Assembly: GCA_025924495.1 (NCBI GenBank)
Contig: JAICIG010000008.1
Coordinates: forward strand, 1 to 39,971
DNA: 39,971 nucleotides
Direction of reading: 5' to 3'
DNA from: Pirellulales bacterium
Lineage (GTDB): Bacteria; Planctomycetota; Planctomycetia; Pirellulales; JAICIG01
The notes beneath the pieces were generated by a model. That model worked only from the letters and a program-made list of their open reading frames with translations. It had not been told where the DNA came from and did no database searches. Positions within the stretch are counted from its first letter, which is position 1. The number at the start of each line of letters is the position of its first letter. This document shows positions 1-9,827 of this stretch, piece after piece. The position numbers were made by a program, and so were the translations under genes.

Positions 1-3000
1 ACGCTGACGCTCACGCAGACGGGCGGCGTCACGCAGACCAGTGACGTCTACAGCGTCGGTCCAAACAACGGCGAGGGCAGCGACGTGATCACCGGGCCCG
101 GCGGCACGCAGAGCGTGTACTTCCAGAATCTCGCACCCGTCCTCGACACTGTGCTGGCCGCGACGGCCACGGTCAACGGCACGTCGTCCGATAACGCCAT
201 CAATTACTCGCAAGGCTCCGTGCCTGCCAACGGACTGATCACGATCGACAACCAGGAGTCGTACGAGTTTTCCAACAAGACCAACCTGGTCATTTTCGGC
301 GGCGCCGGCAGCGATACGATCAATCTCAACAACCCGAGCAAACCGACCAATCTCACATCGATCACGATCAACGGCAACGATCCGACCGCCAGCGATACGC
401 TGATCGTCAATGGCATTGCCGGGATCAACGACGATCTGCAAGCGACGCCCACGGGCGCAGGCAGCGGCACGGTGAGCGATTCGCCGGCGCCAACCTTCGT
501 GCCGGTAACGTTCAACACGATCGAACATTTGACGCTCGTCGGACAGACAGCCGACGCAGACGGTCTGGACGTTGCGAGCACTGCTGGCAATGATGCGTAC
601 ACGTTCTCCGCCGGCGCGACGGGTGATTCCGGAACAGTAACCGGCACGGCCAACGGCGGAGCCTTCGATATTGCGCCGATCGCATTCAGCGGGTTCCGCG
701 GCTTCATCACGCCGTTGGCGTTCAATTCCGGCGGGATCGATCAACTGACGATCAACGGCGCCCCGGCTGATGACGTCATCGGACTGTCGAATCAAGCGTT
801 TCCCCCCGGCGGCACGTTTCCTGCCGTCATCATCAATGGCGGCACGCCGCTGTTCTTCAGCAGCGGACTGGCACGCCTGGTGCTGAACGGCCTAGGCGGT
901 AATGATACGGTGAATGTCGCGGCCGCTGCCGCGCTGCCCCAAACCGCCGTTCACCTGAACAGCTCGTTGGCAGGCAACACGCTCAATGTGATCGGAGACG
1001 GCTCATCGCCGTTGACCGTCGACCTGACCAACCAGACGATCAAAGAGGCCGGCTACAATCCGATCAGCTTCAGCGGCGTCAGCCAGTTGAATGTCAACGC
1101 CGGGGGCTTGCCGCTCAATATCCTCGGGAGCGCGACCGGCGACGACAACCTGTCGATTACGCCCGCCGGCGCACAATCGGGAAGCTTCCAGAACAATGGC
1201 GCAGGCCCGATCGTCAATTTTGCGTTGGCGACCGCGGTCAATGTCGATCTCCAGGGCGGCAACAATACGCTAACAGTGAACGGCTCGGCGGCGGACGACG
1301 CGATCACTGCGACGAACGGCCAGGTGCAAGTGGGCGCCAATGTCCCGGTCAATTACGTCATAGCGAACACTACCGCGCTCGATATCAACGGCCTGGGCGG
1401 CAAAGATGTTTTGACAATCGACAGCACGGCGAACGCGGTGGTTACGCCGATCTACTATGACGGCGGTACGGGGGCCAACTCGCTGGTCCTTACCGGCGGC
1501 GCGGCCACGAGCGATATCTATTCGCCTGGGCCGAACGCGGGCCAAGGCCTGAGCACGCTCGTCATCGGGGGCAATACCGAGACGGCTCGCTTCGCGAACT
1601 TGGCGCCGGTGATCGACAACTTAATCGGCCCGCTGACCGTGAACGGCACAGACGGGGATGATGCCATCAGCTATACGGCCGACGGGGCGAATCCGGGCCA
1701 CGGCCGGGTCAGCGTCAATAACTTTGAAACGATCAGCTTCCTCAACAAATCATCGCTCGCGATCAACACCGGCTTGGGGAAGGACACGATCAGCCTGAAT
1801 AATTCGAGCGTGCCGAGCGGTCTCAGCGGAATCACGGTCAGCGGCGGCGATCCAAACGCTGGCGACGTGCTGATCTCCAGCGGCTCGACGGCCGGCGGCA
1901 ATGTGCTGCAAGTGCAACCCACCGGCGCTGGCGCCGGCATCATCCGCAACTTCGGACCGGCGCAGCCGCCGGTCACTTTCGGCGGGATCGGCAGCGTACA
2001 GTTGATCGGCGGCGGGACCGGCAACACGTTGTTCTATAGCGGCACGGCAGGCAGCGATACCATTCAGGTCGCGCCGGGCCTTACGCCCTTCAGCGGCTCG
2101 CTGTTCGGTTCCAACGGCAGCTACCCCTTGATTCCCGTCAGCTTCAGCGGCATCGATACACAGCTCATTCCGGGCACGGCGAGCGGTACGGGAACGGCCG
2201 GCGGCAATGACGCGATCATCGTGAACGGAAGCTCTGGAAACGATGCGTTCAAGGCCTACAGCGGCGGCGGCGTTCCGCTCTTCAATCTGCAGACGCCCGC
2301 CGGGACCATGCCGCAGATGTTCGTAGACTCGACCGGCGGCACGCACAAGGTGACGTTCAGCGGCGGCGGCGGCAGCGATTCGTTCGCCACGGATTTCACC
2401 ACGCTTGACTCGTTCGCCGGCATTCAGTATTCGATCATTGGTAACAACAGCGGCGCCGATACGCTCAACTTCACCGCCAATTCTGGCGCTACGACGAACG
2501 TCGATCTGGCGACAGGCAAGATCATCTCGACCGGAGCCAATCCCGTCAGCTTCGTCGGGTTGGCGAACGTCAACATTAACGCCAACGGCGGCGCTCTGAC
2601 CTTCACGGGAACGGCCGGCGCCGACTCGCTCATCGTCACGCCGATCGGAGCCGCAGCCGGCTCACTGACTGATGCGGGGCTGAATACGACGTTCAACTTC
2701 AACACGGTCGGCGGCGCCGGATTCACGGTCGATCCGGCCGGCGGACGTGACACGGTCGCCGTCATCGGCACGTCCGGCAACGACACCTTCAACGTCTCCG
2801 ACTCGACCGTACAAGTGGTCGGTCTGTTGCCCGTGCAATTGACGACGGCCAATTTGGAGTCGCTTAGCGTGTCGGGCTTGGCCGGCAACGACACATTCAA
2901 CGTCACGCCGTCGGCTACTGCGGCAATTTCGGTCGATGGCGGCGACCCCATTGGAGTCAGTCCGCCGCTCGCGCCGCCCAACGGCGATCAGATCAATATT

Positions 3001-6000
3001 CTCGCTGGGGGCGGTTCGGTGGCCTACAGCCAAGGGCCGCACGCCGATGAAGGCGGCTTTGTAATCGGCGCCAATCAGCCGGTCAGCTTCACCCACATCG
3101 AGCGGGCGAGCGTGTCGAATCCTGGCCCGGTAGTGATTTCCGGGACGAGTGAAGACGACACGATCACCGTCACCGCCATCGACGCCGCGAACCAGGCGCA
3201 ATTTGGCGTCGTCGGCGCCGACGGCGTGCAGGACTATGCGGTGCAGATGAGCGACGCCTTGACGCTGGCGTTCCTCGATTCTCCTTCCTTACAAATCAAC
3301 TCGCTGGCCGGCAACGACGATATCGTCATTCAGGCGCCCGCGCCAGGCAACGAGAACTGGAACGTAGCCGTCGGCATCGATGGCGGTCCGCCGGTCGCCG
3401 GCGGCAGCGCGTTCGGCGACAACGTGTCGATCGAAACCCTGGGCACGGCCCCGCAAACCGTCTCTTACGCCCCGTCGTCCTTGAACGGCGGCGCCGTCGG
3501 ACTGACGAGCATCAGCTCGACGATCACCTTGGCGAATGTCGAAAACCTCGTGCTCAACGGCGCCAACAACAACGACGCACTCACTATCCTGGGCAGCGCC
3601 GCCGCCGACGCGATCACGGCAACCCCTGGCCCGACGGCCGACAGCGGCGTGATTCAGGTCGGCAATTTGCTCGGCTTGACGTATCAGTCACTGGGCGGCA
3701 GCGGCGGCGTGACCATCAACGGCAACGGCGGCGCCGACACGCTGATCGTCAATGGAACTGGGGCGAACGACGTCTTTAACGTGGCCAACTCCGGCGCGGT
3801 GACGCTCAATTCCAACTTGCCCATCCAGCAAATCGGCCTCGCCAATCTCGCGCTCGACGGGCTGGCGGGCGACGATGTGTTCAATCTTGCCGGCGGCCTT
3901 CCCTATGGCTCGACGGCAGTGAACGGCGGCGAGCCTTCGGCCAGCGACATCGTCAATCTCAGCGGCGCGACGGGACCGGTGAACGTCAGCCTGGCCGATG
4001 CGACGCTGCCGACCGACACTTCTATCACCGGCTACGGCGGTACGGTTACGCTCAGCGGCGTGGAAGTCGCGAATCTTGACGCCAACGGCAACGGCTTAAC
4101 GATCAACGGCACCGCTCAGGACGATGCAATCAGCTACACCCCGAGCGGCGCTGCGGCCGGCTCTGTGACTAACGCCGGGCTGAACACGACGTTCAACTTC
4201 TCGAACGCGACCGGGACGTTCACCATCGACCCAGCCGGCGGCAACGACACCGTGACCGTCAACGGCACGAGCGGCGCCGACTCGATTGCGGTCGTCCGCG
4301 GCTCGGCGACCGCGGTCCAAGTTAACCTCTTGAAGACGGCTTCGATCACAACCGCCAATACCGAAAACCTCGTCGTCGTAACGGGGGCCGGCGCCGACCA
4401 GGTAGCGGTTTCCGGCACGGCGGGCCCGGCCTTGTTGACGGTCAATGGCGGCGCCTTGCCGGCGGCCGACACGTTGACGATCAGCAACGTAACAGCCGGC
4501 ACGACGACCGTTGTGCCCGGCGCCACGCCCGATGCCGGCACGGCGCAAACTCCGGACGGCAACGTGGCCTTTACTGGAATGACGTCCGTCACGCTCAGCG
4601 GCGCCTCGGCAGGCGATACACTCGTGGCCCGCGGCACGAATTCGGCCGACAATCTCGCCTTGCAGTTCCTTGGCGGCGCCAACCGCGTTTGGGTCAATAG
4701 CCAAGCCGTGGTTAACTTTTCCAGCTTCGGCTCGGTCACGCTGCAAGGTCAGTTCGGCGATGACAAGTTCAGCGTCAACCCGGCCGGCCTGATCGGCGTT
4801 ACGAATATCAACGTTGTCGGCGGCGATCCGACGGGCAGCGACAGCTTGCTGGTCGACGGCACGAGCGGTCCCGATGCGATCGATTATGCTCCGACGTCGG
4901 CCGATGCCGGAATCGTCACGGTCAACGGCCTGCCCATCGCCTTTAGTACCACCGAGTCGGTGAGCATCAACGGTTTGGGAGGCGGCGATGCCTTGAGCGT
5001 TACCACGCCGGCCGGCCCCGACACAATCTCGTACCTCCCTGGCGCTACGGTTGACTCGGCGTCGGTCCATGTCGGCAGCTTGACGCCGCTCAGCTTCAAC
5101 AACCTGGGCGCGGGCGGCGTCTCGTTGGCCGACACGGGCGGCGTGCAAGATTCGCTGATCTACAGCGGCACTGCCGCCAACGATACGTTCCAGGTCGCCG
5201 GCGGGACGATCACGCTCAATAGCCAATTGCCGGTGACGACGCCGGGCATCGACAGCGTCACGCTGCTCGGTCTTGATGGCGATGATACATTCAACATCGG
5301 CGGCGCACTGCCGTTTACTAAGCTTATGCTCGACGGCGGCAATCCTTCGGCAAGCGATATTGCCAACGTTGCCGGCGCTGTCGGAAACGTGGCGATTAAT
5401 CTGGGCGACAGCGGCGCCAACCCGCCGACCAACACCACAATCGCCGGTTATGGCGGCACGATTACATTGGCAGGCGTCGAAGTGGCGAATCTCGACGTCG
5501 GCGGCAAAGCCCTGACCGTCAATGGCACGGCCCATAACGATGCTATCTCCTACACGCCCAGCGGGGCGGCCGAAGGCACGTTCGCCAAGACCGGCTTGAA
5601 CTCGACGTTCAACTTCGTCGGCGCGACGGGCGCCTTCACCATCAACGGCGGCGCCGGCGTCAACAACCAGGTCAATCTGAACGGCGGCGATGGCCGAGAC
5701 CTGTTCGTGGTCCGCGAAGACATCCGCACGGCGTCGGTCACCGACGCCAGCGGCGTTTTGCTGAAGCCCGTCGTGCTCGGCGCCGACGTGCAGATTTTGT
5801 CGGTCTTCGGCTTGGGCGGGCAGGATACCTTTCAGGTGACGCCAGCACTTGGCTCGCAGTACGCTCCGAACAATCTCGATAACCTGCTGGTCAACGTCGA
5901 TGGCGGCGCCGGCGGCGAGAACAACGCCCTGGTCGTTCAAGCGGCCGGCGGCGGACCATTGGCCGCCAACCAGTTCGTCGTGGTCAATCGCGGCGCGGCG

Positions 6001-9000
6001 GCCAATACCGGCACAGTGCGTCCGTTCACGGCCGCCGTGCAATGGCCGGACATCAACTACGCGAACGTACAGGTCGTGTCGCCCAACGTCGCCGCGCCCG
6101 CCAATTTGCTGTTCATGGGTCCCGACCTCAATGAAGCCAACGAAACGCAGTTCGGCGCTACGATCCTCGGCGCTGCCGGCACGATCCAAGTTTCCCACGC
6201 GACGATCTTCTCCAACAGCAGCGAGTTCCCCGGCGTGCCGGCGGACAACGACTTCTACAGCGTGACGGCCGAGCAGACCGGCACGCTTGATTTCGTCGCC
6301 GCGTTCCACCTGTTCAATCCCGCCCTGCTGCCGGCGGGCGGCAACATCAACCTGCAAGTGCTCGACGCCGCCGGCAACGTGATTGCCACCGCTTCGGGCG
6401 GCGCCGCCACGTTTGGCGCCATTGGCGGCGCTGGCAGCGCTCGCATCCGTATCCCGGCCGTCGCCGGGCAGACGTACTTTCTGCACGTGTTTGGCGCCAA
6501 TCCCGATGGGACGCCGAACGCCAGCGTGGTCAACGGCTACGACTTGTCGGCGGTCGATACGCCGGCCGTCGTGCCGTTCAACCTGGAGCTGTCGCGGAGC
6601 GTGCCTGCGGGCGTCGCCGGCAATCCAGACACGGGCGATCTGCCGCCCACGGCGCCGGGCGACGACACCGGCCGCTCGCAGCTTGACGACGTGACGCATG
6701 ACAATACGCCGCGCATCTACTTAAGGCTGTCGGACGGCGTCTTCCTGAACGACCTGCCGGGCAACGGCACGCCGAATACGCCGCCCGTGGGCGTGATTCC
6801 GATTCCGTTCAGCCCCAATGCCGCGACTGCGGGCTTTCGCGTGGCGATTTTCGACGGCAACGATACGCAGAACCCGGTGGGCTTTGCCACGCAAGTCGCC
6901 GGCTTCCCGGGCCTGTATCAGTTCGACTTCACGACGCCTCTGGCCGACGGCGTGCACCACATCACGGCCGAAGTGCAGATGGTCGATCCGGCCAATCCGG
7001 CGGAAACCGGGTTCGGCGGCACGAGCGCCTCGCTCAACCTGACCGTCGACACGGCCGTGCCGCCGGTGGCCTTCGGTTCGCCGGGCGTGCCGAACAGCGG
7101 CCTGGACGGTGTGAGCGACTCGGGCGTGAGCGGTCAGCCGGCCACGCTCATCGACCGCATCACCAACGTCAGCACGCCCACGCTGTACGGCGTGGCCGAG
7201 GCCAATGCCATCGTGCGGTTATATGACGACGTGAACGACAATGGCGTGGTCGACGCCGGCGATATCTTTCTCGGTCAGACAACGGCCGTGCCGATCGACG
7301 GCACGAACGCGAACCCCGGCGGCCAGTGGCGAATTACTTCGAACGTCGACCTCAACAACCCCAGCCTCGGCTTCCAGCTCGACGGCATCCGGCATCTGCT
7401 GGTCAACGCCGAAGATCTGGCCGGCAATCTCTCGCCGGCTCAGACGCTGACTATCTTTATCGATACGCAGGGCCCGAAAGTGGGCGACGTTACCATCGCG
7501 GGCAACCTGGCATACCAGCTGTTCCTTGACAAGCCGGCCGAACCTTTCCCCACGCCGCTCGTCAATGCGCTGGACGTGACGTTCCACGATCTGCCGCCGC
7601 GCATCGGTCCCGACTTTGTTTACCCGGCTGTGAATCCGACGTTGGCCACCACCGTGGGCAACTACCTGCTGGTCGGCGAGCACACCGGCGTGATCACGAT
7701 CACCTCGGTGACCTTTGCGGATTCGACCGCGTCCACCACGCCAGGCATGAGCGTGGCGACGCTGCACTTCGCCGCGCCGCTGCCCGACGATCGCTACACG
7801 CTGACCGTCAGCGATCGGATTACCGACAACGCCGACAACCCGCTCGACGGCGAGTTCAATGGCGTCACCTTCCCCTCGGGCAACGATGCGACAGGCGCAG
7901 CCTTCGTCGGCAGCTTCACGGTCGACAGCCGGCCCGAATTGGGCGTTTACAGCTCGGGCTCGGCCGCCATCGATTTGAACGGCAACTTCACCTTTGACCC
8001 GCAAGGCAACGACGCCAAGAACCGCGACGCAGCGTTCACCTTCGGTTTCGCCAGCGACCGACTTTTCAACGGCATCTTCGCCAACTCGAACGGAGTCGTG
8101 AACCACTTCGATAAGTTGGCGGCCTATGGCTTTGCCGGCGGGCAGTGGAGGTTCTTGTTCGATAGCAACGGCGACGGCAAGTTCGACCCGGCCACGGGCG
8201 ATCAGTATGCCAGCGAACCGTTCTCGATCGACGGTCTGCCGGTAGCCGGCAACTTCGACGGCATTGGCGCCAACGGGGACGAGGTCGGCCTCTTCGACGG
8301 CAAGACCTGGTGGCTCGACGTGCTGCACCACGGAATCGTTGACGTCGCCGACGTCGCCGCGGGCGGCATGCTGACCGGCAACATGCGAGGTCTGCCGATC
8401 GTCGGCGACTTCGACGGCGACGGCAAGACCGACCTTGGCACGTATGCCGACGGCACGTTCTACTTCGATCTCGCCGCCAACGATCCGGCCGGCAAGCTGA
8501 CCGGCAACTACAACCGCACGATCAACGTGCAAACCCTGTTGCCGAACAATATCGGCTTCGCGGGCGTGCTGGCACGACCGGTGGCGGCCGACATGGACCA
8601 GGACGGCGTCACCGATATTGGCTTGTATGTCCCCGGCCGCACCACCAGCAATCCGTCGGGAACGGCGGAATGGTACTTCCTGATTTCCAACGATCCGAAG
8701 GCCACGGTGCGCAAGACCGGCGAAGTGAACACGCTGAACCACGTGTTCGATCCGGTTCCGCTTGGCGCCGACCTGTTCGCCCAATTCGATGCTCAGTTTG
8801 CCCTGCCGCTGGTCGGCAACTTCGACCCGCCGGCCGGACCCACGAGCGGCGGCAGCACGACCAGCGATGTCTCGGCGCCGGCTTGGCTCTCGCGGATGTA
8901 CGTCGACGTGCTCGGCCGCCAGCCCAGCTCCGATGAACTGTCGACTTGGGCCCAGCGAGTCTCGCAAGGCGTAACGCCCGCTCAGGTGGCCCAGGCCTTC

Positions 9001-9501
9001 GTCGACAGCAACGAGCACCGCGGTCAGATCATCGGCCAACTCTACCAACAATACCTCGGTCGCGCCGCCGATGCGGCGGGCACGGCGTACTGGACCGCGA
9101 TCTGGAACGCCACGGGCGGACCGGAGCAGGTCCAAGCCGGCATCATCGCTTCGCCTGAGTACTATGCCACGGCCGGCAGGCTGTATCCCAGCTTGTCGCC
9201 CGACGCCGCTTGGGTGACGGCCCTGTATCACAACATCCTCAATCGCGATGTCGATGCCGCCGGCCTGGCGTACTGGATTGGATACATCCAATCGCACTCG
9301 AAGCAGAGCGTGGTGCTGGGCTTTGTCACGAGCAATGAATACCGGTTGGGACTGATCGACAATTGGTTCCGCGGATACCTCAGCCGGCCGGTCAACGGCG
9401 ACTCGGCTCAGACGCTGTTGCAGGAAATGCAGTTCGGCCTGACCCAGGACCAGTTGCTGGTCATGATTCTGTCGAGCAACGAGTATCTGAACCGCAGTTA
9501 G
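1..9501 (+). CDS. Giant secreted or surface repeat protein with DUF4214 tail (5' end outside window)
   Basis: The frame is open from base 1, so this is the C-terminal 3166 residues of a longer protein. Residues 1 to about 2030 are beta-rich repeats with many GxGGxDTxxV and NGTxxDDAI motifs. These resemble, but do not strictly match, RTX calcium-binding nonapeptides. About residues 2038-2183 look like a bacterial pre-peptidase C-terminal domain (DLNEANETQFG...NDFYSV). About 2190-2490 are Ig-like (Big) segments. About 2494-2640 resemble an SbsA-type Ig domain. About 2644-2940 have FG-GAP/VCBS-like Asp-rich loops (DSNGDGKFD, GDFDGDGKTD). Residues 2959-3166 form a DUF4214 domain with four units built on LGRxxDxxGxxYW. 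Known planctomycete giants of this kind are exported. A role in adhesion or matrix is inferred. There are few Cys residues and no C-terminal membrane anchor is visible. Confidence 0.9.
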   Translation, partial: TLTLTQTGGVTQTSDVYSVGPNNGEGSDVITGPGGTQSVYFQNLAPVLDTVLAATATVNGTSSDNAINYSQGSVPANGLITIDNQESYEFSNKTNLVIFGGAGSDTINLNNPSKPTNLTSITINGNDPTASDTLIVNGIAGINDDLQATPTGAGSGTVSDSPAPTFVPVTFNTIEHLTLVGQTADADGLDVASTAGNDAYTFSAGATGDSGTVTGTANGGAFDIAPIAFSGFRGFITPLAFNSGGIDQLTINGAPADDVIGLSNQAFPPGGTFPAVIINGGTPLFFSSGLARLVLNGLGGNDTVNVAAAAALPQTAVHLNSSLAGNTLNVIGDGSSPLTVDLTNQTIKEAGYNPISFSGVSQLNVNAGGLPLNILGSATGDDNLSITPAGAQSGSFQNNGAGPIVNFALATAVNVDLQGGNNTLTVNGSAADDAITATNGQVQVGANVPVNYVIANTTALDINGLGGKDVLTIDSTANAVVTPIYYDGGTGANSLVLTGGAATSDIYSPGPNAGQGLSTLVIGGNTETARFANLAPVIDNLIGPLTVNGTDGDDAISYTADGANPGHGRVSVNNFETISFLNKSSLAINTGLGKDTISLNNSSVPSGLSGITVSGGDPNAGDVLISSGSTAGGNVLQVQPTGAGAGIIRNFGPAQPPVTFGGIGSVQLIGGGTGNTLFYSGTAGSDTIQVAPGLTPFSGSLFGSNGSYPLIPVSFSGIDTQLIPGTASGTGTAGGNDAIIVNGSSGNDAFKAYSGGGVPLFNLQTPAGTMPQMFVDSTGGTHKVTFSGGGGSDSFATDFTTLDSFAGIQYSIIGNNSGADTLNFTANSGATTNVDLATGKIISTGANPVSFVGLANVNINANGGALTFTGTAGADSLIVTPIGAAAGSLTDAGLNTTFNFNTVGGAGFTVDPAGGRDTVAVIGTSGNDTFNVSDSTVQVVGLLPVQLTTANLESLSVSGLAGNDTFNVTPSATAAISVDGGDPIGVSPPLAPPNGDQINILAGGGSVAYSQGPHADEGGFVIGANQPVSFTHIERASVSNPGPVVISGTSEDDTITVTAIDAANQAQFGVVGADGVQDYAVQMSDALTLAFLDSPSLQINSLAGNDDIVIQAPAPGNENWNVAVGIDGGPPVAGGSAFGDNVSIETLGTAPQTVSYAPSSLNGGAVGLTSISSTITLANVENLVLNGANNNDALTILGSAAADAITATPGPTADSGVIQVGNLLGLTYQSLGGSGGVTINGNGGADTLIVNGTGANDVFNVANSGAVTLNSNLPIQQIGLANLALDGLAGDDVFNLAGGLPYGSTAVNGGEPSASDIVNLSGATGPVNVSLADATLPTDTSITGYGGTVTLSGVEVANLDANGNGLTINGTAQDDAISYTPSGAAAGSVTNAGLNTTFNFSNATGTFTIDPAGGNDTVTVNGTSGADSIAVVRGSATAVQVNLLKTASITTANTENLVVVTGAGADQVAVSGTAGPALLTVNGGALPAADTLTISNVTAGTTTVVPGATPDAGTAQTPDGNVAFTGMTSVTLSGASAGDTLVARGTNSADNLALQFLGGANRVWVNSQAVVNFSSFGSVTLQGQFGDDKFSVNPAGLIGVTNINVVGGDPTGSDSLLVDGTSGPDAIDYAPTSADAGIVTVNGLPIAFSTTESVSINGLGGGDALSVTTPAGPDTISYLPGATVDSASVHVGSLTPLSFNNLGAGGVSLADTGGVQDSLIYSGTAANDTFQVAGGTITLNSQLPVTTPGIDSVTLLGLDGDDTFNIGGALPFTKLMLDGGNPSASDIANVAGAVGNVAINLGDSGANPPTNTTIAGYGGTITLAGVEVANLDVGGKALTVNGTAHNDAISYTPSGAAEGTFAKTGLNSTFNFVGATGAFTINGGAGVNNQVNLNGGDGRDLFVVREDIRTASVTDASGVLLKPVVLGADVQILSVFGLGGQDTFQVTPALGSQYAPNNLDNLLVNVDGGAGGENNALVVQAAGGGPLAANQFVVVNRGAAANTGTVRPFTAAVQWPDINYANVQVVSPNVAAPANLLFMGPDLNEANETQFGATILGAAGTIQVSHATIFSNSSEFPGVPADNDFYSVTAEQTGTLDFVAAFHLFNPALLPAGGNINLQVLDAAGNVIATASGGAATFGAIGGAGSARIRIPAVAGQTYFLHVFGANPDGTPNASVVNGYDLSAVDTPAVVPFNLELSRSVPAGVAGNPDTGDLPPTAPGDDTGRSQLDDVTHDNTPRIYLRLSDGVFLNDLPGNGTPNTPPVGVIPIPFSPNAATAGFRVAIFDGNDTQNPVGFATQVAGFPGLYQFDFTTPLADGVHHITAEVQMVDPANPAETGFGGTSASLNLTVDTAVPPVAFGSPGVPNSGLDGVSDSGVSGQPATLIDRITNVSTPTLYGVAEANAIVRLYDDVNDNGVVDAGDIFLGQTTAVPIDGTNANPGGQWRITSNVDLNNPSLGFQLDGIRHLLVNAEDLAGNLSPAQTLTIFIDTQGPKVGDVTIAGNLAYQLFLDKPAEPFPTPLVNALDVTFHDLPPRIGPDFVYPAVNPTLATTVGNYLLVGEHTGVITITSVTFADSTASTTPGMSVATLHFAAPLPDDRYTLTVSDRITDNADNPLDGEFNGVTFPSGNDATGAAFVGSFTVDSRPELGVYSSGSAAIDLNGNFTFDPQGNDAKNRDAAFTFGFASDRLFNGIFANSNGVVNHFDKLAAYGFAGGQWRFLFDSNGDGKFDPATGDQYASEPFSIDGLPVAGNFDGIGANGDEVGLFDGKTWWLDVLHHGIVDVADVAAGGMLTGNMRGLPIVGDFDGDGKTDLGTYADGTFYFDLAANDPAGKLTGNYNRTINVQTLLPNNIGFAGVLARPVAADMDQDGVTDIGLYVPGRTTSNPSGTAEWYFLISNDPKATVRKTGEVNTLNHVFDPVPLGADLFAQFDAQFALPLVGNFDPPAGPTSGGSTTSDVSAPAWLSRMYVDVLGRQPSSDELSTWAQRVSQGVTPAQVAQAFVDSNEHRGQIIGQLYQQYLGRAADAAGTAYWTAIWNATGGPEQVQAGIIASPEYYATAGRLYPSLSPDAAWVTALYHNILNRDVDAAGLAYWIGYIQSHSKQSVVLGFVTSNEYRLGLIDNWFRGYLSRPVNGDSAQTLLQEMQFGLTQDQLLVMILSSNEYLNRS
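43..1512 (+). repeat. Super-repeat unit A1 within the giant protein gene
   Basis: This unit starts with DVYSVGPNNGEG. It continues through a NLAPVLD module, a FSNKTNLVIFGGAGSDTI module and a NGNDPTASDTL module. The same order returns exactly 1470 bases (490 codons) later in the next unit. The similarity is clear at the protein level and weaker in the DNA, which suggests an old duplication. Confidence 0.6.
1513..3018 (+). repeat. Super-repeat unit A2 within the giant protein gene
   Basis: This unit begins DIYSPGPNAGQG and repeats the module order of unit A1: NLAPVID, FLNKSSLAINTGLGKDTI, GGDPNAGDVL. A third, more diverged start marker (VAYSQGPHADEGG) occurs 1506 bases later at 3019, so the period is about 490-500 residues. 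Confidence 0.55.
3754..4200 (+). repeat. Super-repeat unit B1 within the giant protein gene
   Basis: The unit runs from GTGANDVFNV through GYGGTVTLSGVEVANLD to ISYTPSGAAAGS and GLNTTFNF. A second copy with the same order lies 1413-1416 bases downstream. Confidence 0.6.
5167..5616 (+). repeat. Super-repeat unit B2 within the giant protein gene
   Basis: The unit matches B1 with GTAANDTFQV, GYGGTITLAGVEVANLD, ISYTPSGAAEGT and GLNSTFNF. The offset to B1 is 1416 bases at the GYGGT and FNF anchors and 1413 at the ANDxF anchor, so one codon was gained or lost in between. Confidence 0.6.
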
Positions 9502-9827
9502 CGTCGATTCCGGTTTCAGACCCTTGCCATTGACGAGGAAGCGACTCGCTGCGGTTGCCGAGCACGGTCGATTTGCGCGACAGCCGATCAGGAAGGCGCG
9601 TTCTCTCATCGGCCCGGCCGCTAGCAGCGCTATGCCGCCTGCACTCGTCGTAGACCCCGCGAATTGCCGCTTCGTCGCAGTTTCGGCCAACCGCAGCTCC
9701 ATTCGTCATTTCGGGCAAATGCACCAAAGATGCCGACCCGAAACAGCCGATTACCGGGACAACTCTGGCCCGACCTGTCCGGTCGGCGCGGCTGAGGCCA
9801 CCGTTCTTCTGCAATCGGAAGTGGAGC
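9502..9827. other. Intergenic gap after the giant gene
   Basis: No coding sequence is convincing here. The open plus-strand frame from 9524 has no family resemblance and overlaps the methyltransferase out of frame. A six-base-pair hairpin (CCGACC-TGTCC-GGTCGG, 9770-9786) lies 42 bases before the next start. It has no T-tract, so it is not a clear terminator. Confidence 0.4.

Noticed and set aside
85..600. RTX calcium-binding repeats in the giant protein
   Set aside because: Several GGxGxDTI-like motifs occur, but they are not tandem nonapeptides, so a true RTX domain is not called.
4096..6699. Open frame of 867 codons on the minus strand inside the giant gene
   Set aside because: It is antisense to the repeat protein. 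Its Arg/Ala/Val-rich composition has no domain and mirrors the GC-rich repeat codons. The same holds for the 827-codon minus frame at 7219-9702.
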